Assembly: GCA_023264975.1 (NCBI GenBank)
Contig: JAHFUS010000006.1
Location: 19,923 to 83,922 of the forward strand
Length of the DNA stretch: 64,000 bases
Source of the DNA: Actinomycetes bacterium
GTDB taxonomy: Bacteria > Actinomycetota > Acidimicrobiia > Acidimicrobiales > GCA-2861595
Direction: 5' to 3'
Part shown: positions 14,042 through 24,105 of the stretch, piece by piece
Numbering within the stretch: position 1 is the stretch's first letter
Layout: each line of letters starts with the position of its first letter
Notes under the pieces: model-generated
Databases searched by the model: none
Seen by the model: only the letters and a program-made list of their open reading frames with translations
What the model was told of the DNA's origin: nothing
Made by a program: the position numbers and the translations under genes

Positions 14042-14583
14042 GCCCGTCCGCAGCGACGCCGGCCCACCACACCCTGTCGGTCCTGGTCGAGAACAAGGCG
14101 GGTGTTCTCACCCGTATCGCCGGTTTGTTCGCCCGCCGCGGGTTCAACATCTATTCGCTGGCAGTGGCGCCCACCGACGACGAACGGTTCAGCCGCATCA
14201 CCATCGTGGTCGACGTCGAGTCTAAGCCCCTCGAACAGATCACCAAGCAGCTGTTCAAGCTGATCAACGTGGTGAAGATCAACGAGCTGGACCCCGACGA
14301 GTCGGTGGAGCGCGAGCTCGTCCTCTGCTCGGTCCGGGCCGGCGCCGGCGGCACCCGGGGCCAGGTCATCGAGCTCGTGCAGGTGTTCGAGGGGAAGATC
14401 GTCGACGTCGGCCCCGACCAGCTCACCGTGATGATGGCGGGCACGCCGGCCAAGGTCGACGACTTCGAGGAACTGATGCGGCCGTACGGGATCATCGAAC
14501 TACAGCGCACCGGCCGGGTGGCGCTGCCCAAGTTGGAGCGGCAGGCACCGCGCCTGCGCAGCGTGAGTGGAAAGGTGGGCTGA
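14038..14583 (+). CDS. ilvN: Acetolactate synthase small subunit
   Basis: ACT domain [33 protein letters not shown]. Confidence 0.95.
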   Translation: MSPSAATPAHHTLSVLVENKAGVLTRIAGLFARRGFNIYSLAVAPTDDERFSRITIVVDVESKPLEQITKQLFKLINVVKINELDPDESVERELVLCSVRAGAGGTRGQVIELVQVFEGKIVDVGPDQLTVMMAGTPAKVDDFEELMRPYGIIELQRTGRVALPKLERQAPRLRSVSGKVG

Positions 14584-14586
14584 CCC

Positions 14587-15615
14587 ATGGTCGCCAAGAT
14601 CTCCTACGAGAACGACGCCGATGCAGGGCTGGTCGGCAGCCGCAAGGTCGCCGTCATCGGCTACGGGTCGCAGGGCCACGCACATGCCCTGAACCTGAAG
14701 GACTCGGGCATCGACGTGCGCGTCGGCCTGCGCGAGGGCTCGTCGTCGTGGGCCAAGGCGGAGGCCGCCGGCCTGTCGGTTCGCACGGTGGCGGACGCCA
14801 CGGCCGAGTCGGACCTGGTGATGATCCTGCTGCCCGACACCGAGCAGAAGTCGGTGTACGACGAGTCGATCGCCCCCAACCTCTCCGAGGGCGACGCCAT
14901 CTTCTTCGCCCACGGCTTCAACATCCGCTTCAACCTCATCACGCCCCCGCCGGGCGTCGACTCGGCCATGGTCGCCCCCAAGGGCCCCGGCCATCTGGTG
15001 CGGCGCACCTACACCGAGGGCGGCGGCGTGCCGGCGCTCATCGCCGTCTCCCAGGACGCCTCCGGCAAGGCCCGCGACCTGGCCCTGTCCTACGCCCACG
15101 CCATCGGCGCCACCCGGGCCGGCGTGCTGGAGACCACCTTCGACGAGGAGACCGAGACCGACCTGTTCGGCGAGCAGGTCGTGTTGTGCGGGGGTCTCAC
15201 GGCGCTGGTGATGGCCGGCTACGAGACCCTGGTGGACGCCGGGTACCAACCGGAGTCCGCCTACTTCGAGTGCCTCCACGAGCTCAAGCTCATCGTCGAC
15301 CTCATGTACGAGAACGGCATCGCCGGCATGCGCTTCTCCATCTCCGACACCGCCGAGTACGGCGACGTGACCCGGGGCCCGAGGATCATCAACGACGGCG
15401 TGAAGGCGGAGATGCGCAAGATCCTGGACGAGATTCGCAGCGGCAGGTTCGCCGAGGAGTGGATCGCCGAGAACAAGGCAGGCCGCCCCAATTTCGAGGC
15501 CTTGCGCGCCGCCGGCAAGGACCACCCCATCGAGAAGGTCGGCGCCGAGCTCCGCGCCATGATGCCCTTCATCTCCGCCGGCAAAGTGCGCCCCCAGGAC
15601 GTCAGCGGCGGCTAA
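14587..15615 (+). CDS. ilvC: Ketol-acid reductoisomerase
   Basis: [21 protein letters not shown]. Confidence 0.97.
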   Translation: MVAKISYENDADAGLVGSRKVAVIGYGSQGHAHALNLKDSGIDVRVGLREGSSSWAKAEAAGLSVRTVADATAESDLVMILLPDTEQKSVYDESIAPNLSEGDAIFFAHGFNIRFNLITPPPGVDSAMVAPKGPGHLVRRTYTEGGGVPALIAVSQDASGKARDLALSYAHAIGATRAGVLETTFDEETETDLFGEQVVLCGGLTALVMAGYETLVDAGYQPESAYFECLHELKLIVDLMYENGIAGMRFSISDTAEYGDVTRGPRIINDGVKAEMRKILDEIRSGRFAEEWIAENKAGRPNFEALRAAGKDHPIEKVGAELRAMMPFISAGKVRPQDVSGG

Positions 15616-15648
15616 CCTCCCCTGCAGGTCCACCTCTTCCCCCGATTC

Positions 15649-15697
15649 GCTTTCGAGTAAATAGGGTGTCATTGTGACACCCTATTTACTCGAAAGC
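15649..15697 (+). repeat. Palindrome family copy 1
   Basis: GCTTTCGAGTAAATAGGGTGTCA-ttg-TGACACCCTATTTACTCGAAAGC, perfect 23-bp arms. Confidence 0.97.
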
Positions 15698-15726
15698 CGT
15701 GAGAACGCCTCGGATGAGGAGCGATC

Positions 15727-16644
15727 ATGGTGGACGAAGCTGTGGCTGAACTTGCACGTCGGCAGTACGGAGTCTTCTCGAGACGGCAGGTGCTGGCCGT
15801 CGGCGTGACTGCAACGGTGATGACCGGCCGATTGCGCGCTGGTCGTTGGCTGCAGATCGCGCCCGGCGTGTACTCGCTGCCGGGCATCCCACCCTCATGG
15901 CGGCGGTCGCTGATGGCCGCCTGCCTGGAAGCAGGCCCGGGGGCGGTGGTGTCGCACGAGGCGGCTGCCGCCCTGCACTGGTTCGCCACCTTCACGTCCG
16001 GGCCGGTCGTGGTCACGCTGGCACACGGGGACCACCAGCAGCTGCGGCTCGGCAGACTTCGCCAGTCCACTGACCTCCAGTCCCACCACTGCACGACGAT
16101 CGACGGCCTCCCGGTCACGACGGCGGCCCGCACGCTCGTGGATCTGGCCGCGGTGGTCCGGCCGGGGCGGTTACGCATCGTCGTGGAGGACGCGTTGGCG
16201 GCGCGGGCGTGCCGTCTGGAGGACGTGAGCGGGTGCCACCAGGAGTTGCGCCGGCCCGGCAAGCGTGGGATGGCGTGCCTGGCCCTTGTCCTCGGTGCGC
16301 TCGGCCCTGGCCGCGTCCCGTCACCGTCGGTGCTCGAGCGACGATTTCGTGAGGTCCTGCGCAAGGGCGGACTTCCTGCGCCGGTACGTGAGCATGCACT
16401 GCCGTGGCGCTCGGACGTCGAGGGCCGGGTCGACTTCGCCTACCCGGCGGCCAAGGTCCTCATCGAGGCGGACAGTAGGCGCTGGCACACCCGCGACCGG
16501 GACTTCGAAGTCGATCGGCGGCGCGACCGGGAGGCGCAGCTCGCCGGATGGGACGTCTACCGGTTCACCTGGCATGACCTGCGCACCGACCCGGAGGACG
16601 TGGTAACCACCGTCCGCCGTGGCCTCGCTCTTTCGAGTAAATAG
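15727..16644 (+). CDS. AbiEi-antitoxin-like N-terminus fused to DUF559 (Vsr-like) domain
   Basis: ARRQYGVFSRRQVLAVGVT..LRAGRWLQIAPGVYSLPG; C-term VDFAYPAAKVLIEADSRRWHTRDRDFEVDRRRDREAQLAGWDVYRFTW. Confidence 0.8.
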   Translation: MVDEAVAELARRQYGVFSRRQVLAVGVTATVMTGRLRAGRWLQIAPGVYSLPGIPPSWRRSLMAACLEAGPGAVVSHEAAAALHWFATFTSGPVVVTLAHGDHQQLRLGRLRQSTDLQSHHCTTIDGLPVTTAARTLVDLAAVVRPGRLRIVVEDALAARACRLEDVSGCHQELRRPGKRGMACLALVLGALGPGRVPSPSVLERRFREVLRKGGLPAPVREHALPWRSDVEGRVDFAYPAAKVLIEADSRRWHTRDRDFEVDRRRDREAQLAGWDVYRFTWHDLRTDPEDVVTTVRRGLALSSK

Positions 16645-16676
16645 GGTGTCATTTTGACACCCTATTTACTCGGGAG
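16630..16676 (+). repeat. Palindrome family copy 2
   Basis: ctttCGAGTAAATAGGGTGTCA-ttt-TGACACCCTATTTACTCGggag; contains stop codon of the 15727 CDS. Confidence 0.97.
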
Positions 16677-16679
16677 CGG

Positions 16680-17816
16680 TCAGGACAGGGCGGCGATGAC
16701 GTGGTCGACGCAGCGGGTGAGGGCGGCGACGTCTTCGGGGTCGATGGCGGGGAACATGGCGAGGCGGAGCTGGTTGCGGCCGAGCTTGCGGTAGGGCTCG
16801 GTGTCGAGGATGCCGTTGGCCCGCAGGGCCTTGGTGACGGCGGTGGCGTCGATGGAGGCGTCGAGGTCGATGGTGCCGACCACGTGGCTGCGCTCGGCCG
16901 GTTTGGCCACGAAGGGCGAGGCGTAGGGGGACGACTCGGCCCAGCCGTAGAGGTACTCGGCCGAGCGGTCGCAGCGGGAAGCGGCCCACTCGAGCCCGCC
17001 GTTGGCGAGCATCCACTCGACCTGGTCGGCGAACAGGAACAGGGTGGCGAGCGCCGGCGTGTTGTAGGTCTGGTCGAGGCGGGAGTTCTCGAGGGCGATG
17101 TGCAGGTCGAGCGAGGCGGGCACCCAGCGGCCAGCCCGGTGCAGGTTCTCCACCCGGTCCACGGCGGCGGGGGACAGGAGCGCCACCCACAGGCCACCGT
17201 CCGAGGCGAAGCACTTCTGGGGGGCGAAGTAGTAGGCGTCGGTCTGGCCGGCGTCGACGCGCAGGCCGCCGGCGGCGGAGGTGGCGTCGACGGCCACCAG
17301 CGACCCCGCGGGCGCCGCTTCCGGGCGGGCGATGGGCATGGCCACGCCGGTAGACGTCTCGTTGTGGGTGAGGGCGTACAGGTCGACGTCGGCCCGGGCC
17401 TCGGGGAGCGGGTGGGTGCCCGGGGACGACTCGATGACCTCGGGCGCATCCAGGTGGGGTGCGGCGCCGGCGGCGGCGGCGAACTTGGAGGAGAACTCCC
17501 CGAACACCAGGTGCTGGCTGCGCCGGCCGACGAGGCAGAACGTGGCGACGTCCCAGAAGCAGGTTGCACCGCCGTTGCCGAGCACGACCTCGTAGCCGTC
17601 GGGCAGGTCGAAGAGGGTGGACAGGCCCTTCCGCAGGCGCCCGACGACGGACCGTACGCCGGCCTGGCGGTGGCTCGTGCCGAGGAATCCGGGGGCGGCG
17701 GCGGCCAGCGCCGAGACGGCTTCGGGCCGGACCTTGGACGGGCCGCACCCGAACCTCCCGTCGGCGGGGAGGAGTGATGTCGGGATGCGGATGTCGGCTG
17801 GGGACTGGGTGCTCAC
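16680..17816 (-). CDS. serC: Phosphoserine aminotransferase
   Basis: RFGCGPSKVRPEAVSALA; full-length. Confidence 0.9.
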   Translation of the reverse strand: MSTQSPADIRIPTSLLPADGRFGCGPSKVRPEAVSALAAAAPGFLGTSHRQAGVRSVVGRLRKGLSTLFDLPDGYEVVLGNGGATCFWDVATFCLVGRRSQHLVFGEFSSKFAAAAGAAPHLDAPEVIESSPGTHPLPEARADVDLYALTHNETSTGVAMPIARPEAAPAGSLVAVDATSAAGGLRVDAGQTDAYYFAPQKCFASDGGLWVALLSPAAVDRVENLHRAGRWVPASLDLHIALENSRLDQTYNTPALATLFLFADQVEWMLANGGLEWAASRCDRSAEYLYGWAESSPYASPFVAKPAERSHVVGTIDLDASIDATAVTKALRANGILDTEPYRKLGRNQLRLAMFPAIDPEDVAALTRCVDHVIAALS

Positions 17817-17833
17817 TGTGACAGCATGGCCCC

Positions 17834-19027
17834 ATGGGACGCATTTCCGCACGTGTGGCTGCCGTCACCGAGTCCGCCACCCTTGCCATCGACGCCAAGG
17901 CGAAGGCCCTCAAGGCAGCCGGTGAGGACGTCATCGGGTTCGGCGCCGGGGAGCCCGACTTCCCCACGCCCGCCCACATCGTCGACGCCGCCGCCGAGGC
18001 ATGCAGGGACCCGAAGAACCACCGCTACACGCCCGCCGCCGGCCTGCCCGAGCTGCGCCAGGCGGTGGCCGACAAGACTAGGCGGGACTCCGGCCTAGAG
18101 GTGAAGGCCGACCAGGTCCTCGTCACCAACGGGGGCAAGCACGCCGTCTACAACACCTTCGCCACCCTTCTAGACGAGGGCGACGAGGTCCTCCTGCCCG
18201 CCCCGTACTGGACCACCTACCCCGAGGCCGTCGCCCTGTCGGGTGGGGTGAGCGTGGTGGTGCCCACCGACGAGACAACGGGATTCCGGGCCACCGTCGA
18301 CCAGCTGGAGGCGGCCCTCACCGACCGCACCAAGGTCCTCCTGTTCGTGTCACCGTCGAACCCGACGGGCGCCGTGTACAGCAGGGCCGAGATCGAGGCC
18401 GTCGGCCGGTGGGCGGCCGAGCACGACCTGTGGGTGGTCACCGACGAGATCTACGAGCACCTCGTCTACGGCGACACCGAGCACCACTCGATGCCGGTCG
18501 TCGTTCCCGAGCTGACCGACCGCTGCGTGGTGGTGAACGGCGTGGCCAAGACCTACGCCATGACCGGCTGGAGGGTGGGGTGGATGGTCGGGCCGGCCGA
18601 CGTCATCGCGGCATCCGCCAACCTCCAGTCCCACGCCACGTCCAACGTGGCCAACGTCTCGCAGCGGGCCGCACTGGCGGCGGTGACCGGCGACCTGTCC
18701 GCCGTCGACGAGATGCGCGCCATCTACGACCGCCGGCGCCGCAAGATGCTCGAGATGCTCCTGGACATCCCCGGCGTCGAGTGTGCCGAGCCGCAGGGGG
18801 CGTTCTACGCCTTCCCGTCCTTCAAGGGCACCCTCGGGCGCGACATCGGCGGCCGAACGCCCCGGTCCACCCTCGAGCTGGCCGAGGTCATCCTCGACGA
18901 GGCCAAGGTGGCCCTGGTGCCGGGCGAGGCGTTCGGCGCCCCCGGCTACATGCGCCTCTCCTACGCCCTGGGTGACGACGACCTCGTCGAAGGCGTCACC
19001 CGGGTCGCCAAGCTCCTCGCCGGTTAG
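17834..19027 (+). CDS. aspC: Aspartate aminotransferase, class I/II
   Basis: [21 protein letters not shown]. Confidence 0.92.
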   Translation: MGRISARVAAVTESATLAIDAKAKALKAAGEDVIGFGAGEPDFPTPAHIVDAAAEACRDPKNHRYTPAAGLPELRQAVADKTRRDSGLEVKADQVLVTNGGKHAVYNTFATLLDEGDEVLLPAPYWTTYPEAVALSGGVSVVVPTDETTGFRATVDQLEAALTDRTKVLLFVSPSNPTGAVYSRAEIEAVGRWAAEHDLWVVTDEIYEHLVYGDTEHHSMPVVVPELTDRCVVVNGVAKTYAMTGWRVGWMVGPADVIAASANLQSHATSNVANVSQRAALAAVTGDLSAVDEMRAIYDRRRRKMLEMLLDIPGVECAEPQGAFYAFPSFKGTLGRDIGGRTPRSTLELAEVILDEAKVALVPGEAFGAPGYMRLSYALGDDDLVEGVTRVAKLLAG

Positions 19028-19031
19028 ACGG

Positions 19032-19796
19032 ATGGCGAGCGGCAAGGGCAAGGGCAAGAAGCGTCCCCCCGCCAAGCGGCCCCCCGCCGCCAGGGCCCAG
19101 GGAACGAGGCCCCCGGCGACCACCGGCACGGCCGGCGACGGCAGCGCCCCCATCGCCACCACGCCGGCGGCCGGCACGCCGCAGCCGGCCAAGGTCAAGG
19201 CCACACGGGCCGAGCGCCTGGAGGCGGCCCGCCGGGCCCGCCAGCGCAAGGCATTACTCACCCGGGCCGGCATCGCCGGCGCCGTGGCTCTCCTGGTCCT
19301 CATCGTGGCCGTCGTGGTCGTCAACGACAAGAAGGACGCCAAGGCGGACCAGGCCCGGCTGACGGCCGGCTCGTGCACTTACGACACCAGGTCCGACCGG
19401 ACCGACCCGGCGCCCGGCAACCATGTGCCGCCCGCTTCGTACAAGGTGGACCCGCCGGCGGGCGGCAACCACGACCCCTCCCCGCCGGGAGCCGGCCTCT
19501 ACGACAAAGCGGACCAGTCCCCGCCCACCGACGCCCGGCTCGTGCACTCGCTCGAGCACGGCTTCGTGGTGCTGTGGCACCGCCCGGACCTGGACGAGGC
19601 CGACCTGGACGCCATCCACGGCGTGTTCGACGACCACAGCGACGACGTGATCGTGGTGCGGCGGGCGTCGCTCAAGGGCAAGGTTGTCGCCACCTCATGG
19701 GGGCGGCGCCTACTGTGCGGGGAGGTCGAGCCGGCACGCCTGAGCGAGTTCGTGGACCTGTACAAGAACAAGTCCCCGGAAGGCGGAATCCGTTGA
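19032..19796 (+). CDS. DUF3105-type membrane-anchored protein
   Basis: PPAGGNHD...VHSLEHGFVVLWHRP pattern. Confidence 0.8.
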   Translation: MASGKGKGKKRPPAKRPPAARAQGTRPPATTGTAGDGSAPIATTPAAGTPQPAKVKATRAERLEAARRARQRKALLTRAGIAGAVALLVLIVAVVVVNDKKDAKADQARLTAGSCTYDTRSDRTDPAPGNHVPPASYKVDPPAGGNHDPSPPGAGLYDKADQSPPTDARLVHSLEHGFVVLWHRPDLDEADLDAIHGVFDDHSDDVIVVRRASLKGKVVATSWGRRLLCGEVEPARLSEFVDLYKNKSPEGGIR

Positions 19797-21367
19797 TGGC
19801 GCGCATCCTTGTCACCGAGCAGCTGGCCCAGCGGGGCCTCGACCTCATGACCGCCGCCGGCCACCAGGTCGACGAGCAGCTCGACCTCGACCCGGCCGGC
19901 CTGGTGCAGGCGGTGCCCGGGGCGGCCGCCGTCATCATCCGGTCGGCCACCCAGGTCACCGCCGAGGTGCTCGACGCCGGCACCGACCTGGTGGTGGTCG
20001 GCAGAGCCGGCATCGGCCTCGACAACGTCGACGTGGTGGCCGCCACCCGCCAGGGCGTGATGGTGGTGAACGCTCCGCAGTCCAACGTGCTGTCGGCGGC
20101 CGAGCACACCATGGCCCTGCTCCTGGCCCAGGCCCGCAACATCCCCCAGGCCAGCGCGGCGCTCAAGCAGGGGCGGTGGGAGCGCAGCCGGTGGGAGGGT
20201 GTGGAGCTGTACGGCAAGACCCTCGGCGTGATCGGGCTGGGCCGCATCGGCACGCTCGTGGCCCAGCGGGCCCTCGCTTTCGGGATGCGCCTGGTGGCGT
20301 TCGATCCGTTCGTGTCGCCCGACCGGGCACGCCAGCTCGGCATCGAGCTGGCCCCGTCGGCCGAGGACCTGGTGAGCCAGGTCGACTTCCTCACCATCCA
20401 CGTGTCGAAGACGCCGGAGACCATGGGCATGGTGGGCGCCGAACTGCTGGCCAAGGCCAAGCCGGGCCTCCGCATCGTGAACACTGCCCGTGGCGGCATC
20501 GTCGACGAGGCGGCCCTGGCCGAGGCGGTGGCGTCCGGCCAGGTCGCCAGTGCCGGCCTCGACGTGTTCGCCACCGAGCCCACGACGGAGTCCCCCCTCT
20601 TCGCGCTGGACCACGTCACTGTCACGCCGCACCTGGGTGCCAGTACAGCGGAGGCACAGGACAAGGCGGGCGTCACCATCGCCGAGCAGGTGCTGCTGGC
20701 CCTGGCCGGCGAGTTCGTCCCCTACGCGGTGAACGTAAGCGCGGCCGAGGCGTCGGAAACGGTGCGCCCCTTCCTGCCGCTGGCGGAGCGCCTGGGCGCC
20801 ATGTTCGGGTCGCTGAACGAGGGAACACCGCCCCAGCTCGAGGTCGAGTACCAGGGCGCCCTGGCCGACTACGACACCTCCATCCTCACCCTGTCGGTGT
20901 TGAAGGGCCTGCTGTCGTCGGGCTCCAACCTCGACCCCGTCTCCTACGTGAACGCGCCCCAGCTGGCGGTCGAGCGGGGCCTGGTGTGGAAGGAGTCCAA
21001 GACGGCCACCGCCCACGACCACGTGAACCTCGTCACCCTCCGGGGCGGCAGCCACTCGGTGGCCGGCACCCTCGCCGGCCTGCGGGGCGAGCCCCGCATC
21101 GTGATGGTGGACGACCACGCCGTCGACCTTCCGCCCGGCCGCCACATGCTGGTTGTGCGCAACGACGACCGGGTCGGCATGCTCGCCCTGGTGACCGGGG
21201 TGGTGGCGGCGGCCGGCGTGAACGTCGGCAACATGACGCTTGGCCGATCGCCGTCGGGCGACACCGCCCTGATGGTGCTGGGCACCGACACGCCGCTGCC
21301 CGCCGACGGCCTGGAGGAACTCCGGGCCGCCCCTGGCATTCTCGACGTCCGTTCCGTCACGCTCTGA
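19796..21367 (+). CDS. serA: D-3-phosphoglycerate dehydrogenase
   Basis: LGVIGLGRIGTLVAQRA, NTARGGIVDEAAL, C-terminal ACT domain. Confidence 0.95.
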   Translation: MARILVTEQLAQRGLDLMTAAGHQVDEQLDLDPAGLVQAVPGAAAVIIRSATQVTAEVLDAGTDLVVVGRAGIGLDNVDVVAATRQGVMVVNAPQSNVLSAAEHTMALLLAQARNIPQASAALKQGRWERSRWEGVELYGKTLGVIGLGRIGTLVAQRALAFGMRLVAFDPFVSPDRARQLGIELAPSAEDLVSQVDFLTIHVSKTPETMGMVGAELLAKAKPGLRIVNTARGGIVDEAALAEAVASGQVASAGLDVFATEPTTESPLFALDHVTVTPHLGASTAEAQDKAGVTIAEQVLLALAGEFVPYAVNVSAAEASETVRPFLPLAERLGAMFGSLNEGTPPQLEVEYQGALADYDTSILTLSVLKGLLSSGSNLDPVSYVNAPQLAVERGLVWKESKTATAHDHVNLVTLRGGSHSVAGTLAGLRGEPRIVMVDDHAVDLPPGRHMLVVRNDDRVGMLALVTGVVAAAGVNVGNMTLGRSPSGDTALMVLGTDTPLPADGLEELRAAPGILDVRSVTL

Positions 21368-21406
21368 GCCCGCCGCCGGCCACGGGCGCCGACGCGGCCC
21401 CAGGGG

Positions 21407-22291
21407 TCAGCGCTTGGCGCGGATGAAGCCGTCGGCCTCGGCCGCCTCGCCGTCGACATAGCAGCGGTCGGGCCGGGTCCGGTCGTAGAAGGCCATGCCC
21501 GGCAGGTGGTAGAGCATGCTCGAGAGCTTGGCCTTCACCGGGTGCGTCGCGGGCGTGCCGGTGCCGAGGGGCTCCACCCAGGGCTGCTGGCGGGCCTTGC
21601 GGACCCGGCGCCTGGCCGGTGCGGCGGCGCCGGTGTCCTGTGTAACCACCTCGAGGGGCGCCGCCTTCCTGACCGCCTTGACGGCCTTCTTGGGGGCCTT
21701 CTTCACCGCCTTGTTGACCACCGGTGTGGCCGGCGCGGGCGGATCCATGTGGGGTACCGGGGGAACTGGCGGCACGTCGGCGGCCGGCGGTGAGGCCCAC
21801 GGGTCGGCCCCCGGCTCCGCCGGCTGGGGGCCGGCCGGTCGTGCAGGAGGCGCCGGCTCAGCCGGGGCCGGGGCCTGGGCAGCAGCGGGCTCGGCGGAAA
21901 CGGGGCGGGGGAGCGGCGGCGCGGCCGCCCGCTCGGGCAGGGGTGCCGGACGCATGGACGGCGGAGTTGACGACGCCGCCGGCGGGGGCGCAGGCGGCGC
22001 TGCGGCAGCCGGGGTCGGCGGGGGTGTGACGGGACGGGTGCCCGTCGGCGCCGGCGCAGGGGGAGGCGGCGGCGGGGAGGTGCTCGGAGCGGCCGGGAAC
22101 GGCGCCTCCGACCGCATGCGCCCGGTGACCGTCTGGGCGGCAGGCTCGAGGGTGACCGGCTCGGGTTGGAGGGGCGGCCACGTCGGTTCCCCGCGGGTCG
22201 AGCGGCGGGACCGGACCACCTTGATCACGGTGACGAGCACGCCCGCCAGAAGGCCGATCCGTAGCCCCAGGCGGAAGGATCGACGCACCAT
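21407..22291 (-). CDS. Pro/Ala-rich membrane-anchored protein with C-terminal sunset-like domain
   Basis: N-term TM; C-term VKAKLSSMLYHLPGMAFYDRTRPDRCYVDGEAAEADGFIRAKR. Confidence 0.65.
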   Translation of the reverse strand: MVRRSFRLGLRIGLLAGVLVTVIKVVRSRRSTRGEPTWPPLQPEPVTLEPAAQTVTGRMRSEAPFPAAPSTSPPPPPPAPAPTGTRPVTPPPTPAAAAPPAPPPAASSTPPSMRPAPLPERAAAPPLPRPVSAEPAAAQAPAPAEPAPPARPAGPQPAEPGADPWASPPAADVPPVPPVPHMDPPAPATPVVNKAVKKAPKKAVKAVRKAAPLEVVTQDTGAAAPARRRVRKARQQPWVEPLGTGTPATHPVKAKLSSMLYHLPGMAFYDRTRPDRCYVDGEAAEADGFIRAKR

Positions 22292-22344
22292 GGGGCCAAC
22301 GGTAGCTTGACCGGCGCCGAGTGGTCTGCGACCATGAGGTCGTC

Positions 22345-22383
22345 ATGACTGCCCGTACCCGCTGCGTTCTCCTGCTTACGTAG
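22345..22383 (+). CDS. Putative leu leader peptide MTARTRCVLLLT*
   Basis: ATG ACT GCC CGT ACC CGC TGC GTT CTC CTG CTT ACG TAG; three consecutive Leu codons. Confidence 0.78.
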   Translation: MTARTRCVLLLT

Positions 22384-22446
22384 AGCGAGCCTCCCTCTCC
22401 GGGGCTCGCTTCGCCTCCTGCGCCTTCGGGCCAGGAGGTTTTTTGT
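22382..22446 (+). promoter_or_regulatory. Transcription attenuator upstream of leuA
   Basis: Hairpin AGCGAGCC/GGCTCGCT, then terminator CCTCCTG-n-CAGGAGG-TTTTTTG (22414-22446). Confidence 0.82.
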
Positions 22447-22487
22447 TTCCCCGATTCCAGCTGATCCACCGCCGAAAGGAACCTCCG

Positions 22488-24041
22488 ATGTCCGAGCGCC
22501 TGATCATCTTCGACACCACGTTGCGCGACGGCGAGCAGTCGCCCGGCATCTCCCTCGACGTGGCCGAGAAGCTAGAGATCGCCGAGCAGCTCGCGCGCCT
22601 CGGTGTCGACTACATCGAGGCCGGGTTCCCCGTCGCCAGCCAGGGGGACTTCGAGGCGGTGGAAGCCATCGCCAAGACGGTGCGGGGGCCGGTGATCGCG
22701 GGTCTGTCCCGCACCAACCTGGCCGACGTCGACCGCTGCTGGGACGCCGTGCGCCACGCCGACCGGTCGCGCATCCACGTGTTCGTCTCCACCAGCCCCA
22801 ACCACATGGAGCACATGCTGAAGATGACGCCGGCCCAGGTGCTGGCCGAGACGAGGTCCGGGGTGGCCCGGGCCCGAGAGCACACCGACGACGTGGAGTT
22901 CAGCCCCCAGGACGCCACCCGCACGCCGCTCGACTTCATGATGGAGGTGCTGCAGGCGGCGGTCGACGCCGGCGCCACCACGCTGAACATCCCCGACACC
23001 GTCGGCTACGGCATCCCGTGGGACTTCGGCGCCCTCATCCAGTACGTCCGCCGCAACATCGGTGGCGACTACATCACGTCCACCCACTGCCACAACGACC
23101 TGGGACTGGCCACCGCCAACTCCCTGGCCGGTGTGCAGGCCGGAGCCCGCCAGGTCGAGGTCTGCGTGAACGGGCTGGGGGAACGGGCCGGCAATGCCGC
23201 CCTGGAGGAGGTCGTCATGGCGGTGCGCATCCGCGCCGACCAGTTCCCCGGCATCGAAGTCGGCGTGCGCACCGAGGAGCTGGCCCGCACCAGCCGCCTG
23301 GTGAGCCGCCTCACCGGCTACCCGGTGCAGTTCAACAAGGCGGTCGTCGGCCGCAATGCCTTCGTGCACGAGTCGGGCATCCACCAACACGGTGTGCTGG
23401 CCAACTCGTCCACCTACGAGATCATCGACGCCTCGTCGGTGGGCCAGCAGGGCAGCCAGATCGTTCTGGGCAAGCACTCCGGCCGCCACGCCTTCAGCGA
23501 CACGCTGGAGAAGATGGGCCTGCACGTCCAGGGCGACGCCCTCAACGCCGCCTTCGCCCGCTTCAAGGAGCTCGCCGACCGCAAGGTGCAGCTCACCGAG
23601 GCCGACCTCGAGGCCATCGTGGCCGAGGAGATCGGCGGGGTGGGGGCCGAGCCGGCCTTCACCCTGGAGTCGCTGGAGGTCACCGGCGGCACGGTCGGCG
23701 TCCCCCGGGCCCGGGTCGTCCTCATCCGCGACGGCGAGAAGACCGAGGCGTCGGCCGACGGTGACGGCATGATCGACGCTGCCTGCCAGGCCATCAAGGC
23801 GGCTACCGGCATCGACGCCCGCCTCACCGACTTCAACGTGTCATCGGTGACCGGCGGCGTCGACGCCCTGGGCGACGTGATCGTCCAGCTCGACGCCGAC
23901 GGCGTGAAGGTGTCGGGCCGGGGCGTGTCCACCGACGTCGTGGAGGCCTCGGCCCGGGCCTTCCTCAACGCCACCAACAAGGTGGTGCGGGTGCGGGCCC
24001 GCACCGAGGCACGCGCCCGCATCGACGAGGTCACGCCGTAG
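22488..24041 (+). CDS. leuA: 2-isopropylmalate synthase
   Basis: [43 protein letters not shown]; regulatory C-terminal domain. Confidence 0.96.
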   Translation: MSERLIIFDTTLRDGEQSPGISLDVAEKLEIAEQLARLGVDYIEAGFPVASQGDFEAVEAIAKTVRGPVIAGLSRTNLADVDRCWDAVRHADRSRIHVFVSTSPNHMEHMLKMTPAQVLAETRSGVARAREHTDDVEFSPQDATRTPLDFMMEVLQAAVDAGATTLNIPDTVGYGIPWDFGALIQYVRRNIGGDYITSTHCHNDLGLATANSLAGVQAGARQVEVCVNGLGERAGNAALEEVVMAVRIRADQFPGIEVGVRTEELARTSRLVSRLTGYPVQFNKAVVGRNAFVHESGIHQHGVLANSSTYEIIDASSVGQQGSQIVLGKHSGRHAFSDTLEKMGLHVQGDALNAAFARFKELADRKVQLTEADLEAIVAEEIGGVGAEPAFTLESLEVTGGTVGVPRARVVLIRDGEKTEASADGDGMIDAACQAIKAATGIDARLTDFNVSSVTGGVDALGDVIVQLDADGVKVSGRGVSTDVVEASARAFLNATNKVVRVRARTEARARIDEVTP

Positions 24042-24105
24042 TTGGGGACGTGACGGCTGCCCACGCAAGGGCCGCCGCCGTCCCCGCTGCGTCCGGCGAG
24101 GTGCG

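Noticed and set aside
15649-15697. Ordinary rho-independent terminator explanation for the palindromes
   Set aside because: No U-tract follows any copy and the arm sequence itself is conserved, which a generic terminator does not require; a termination role is still possible.
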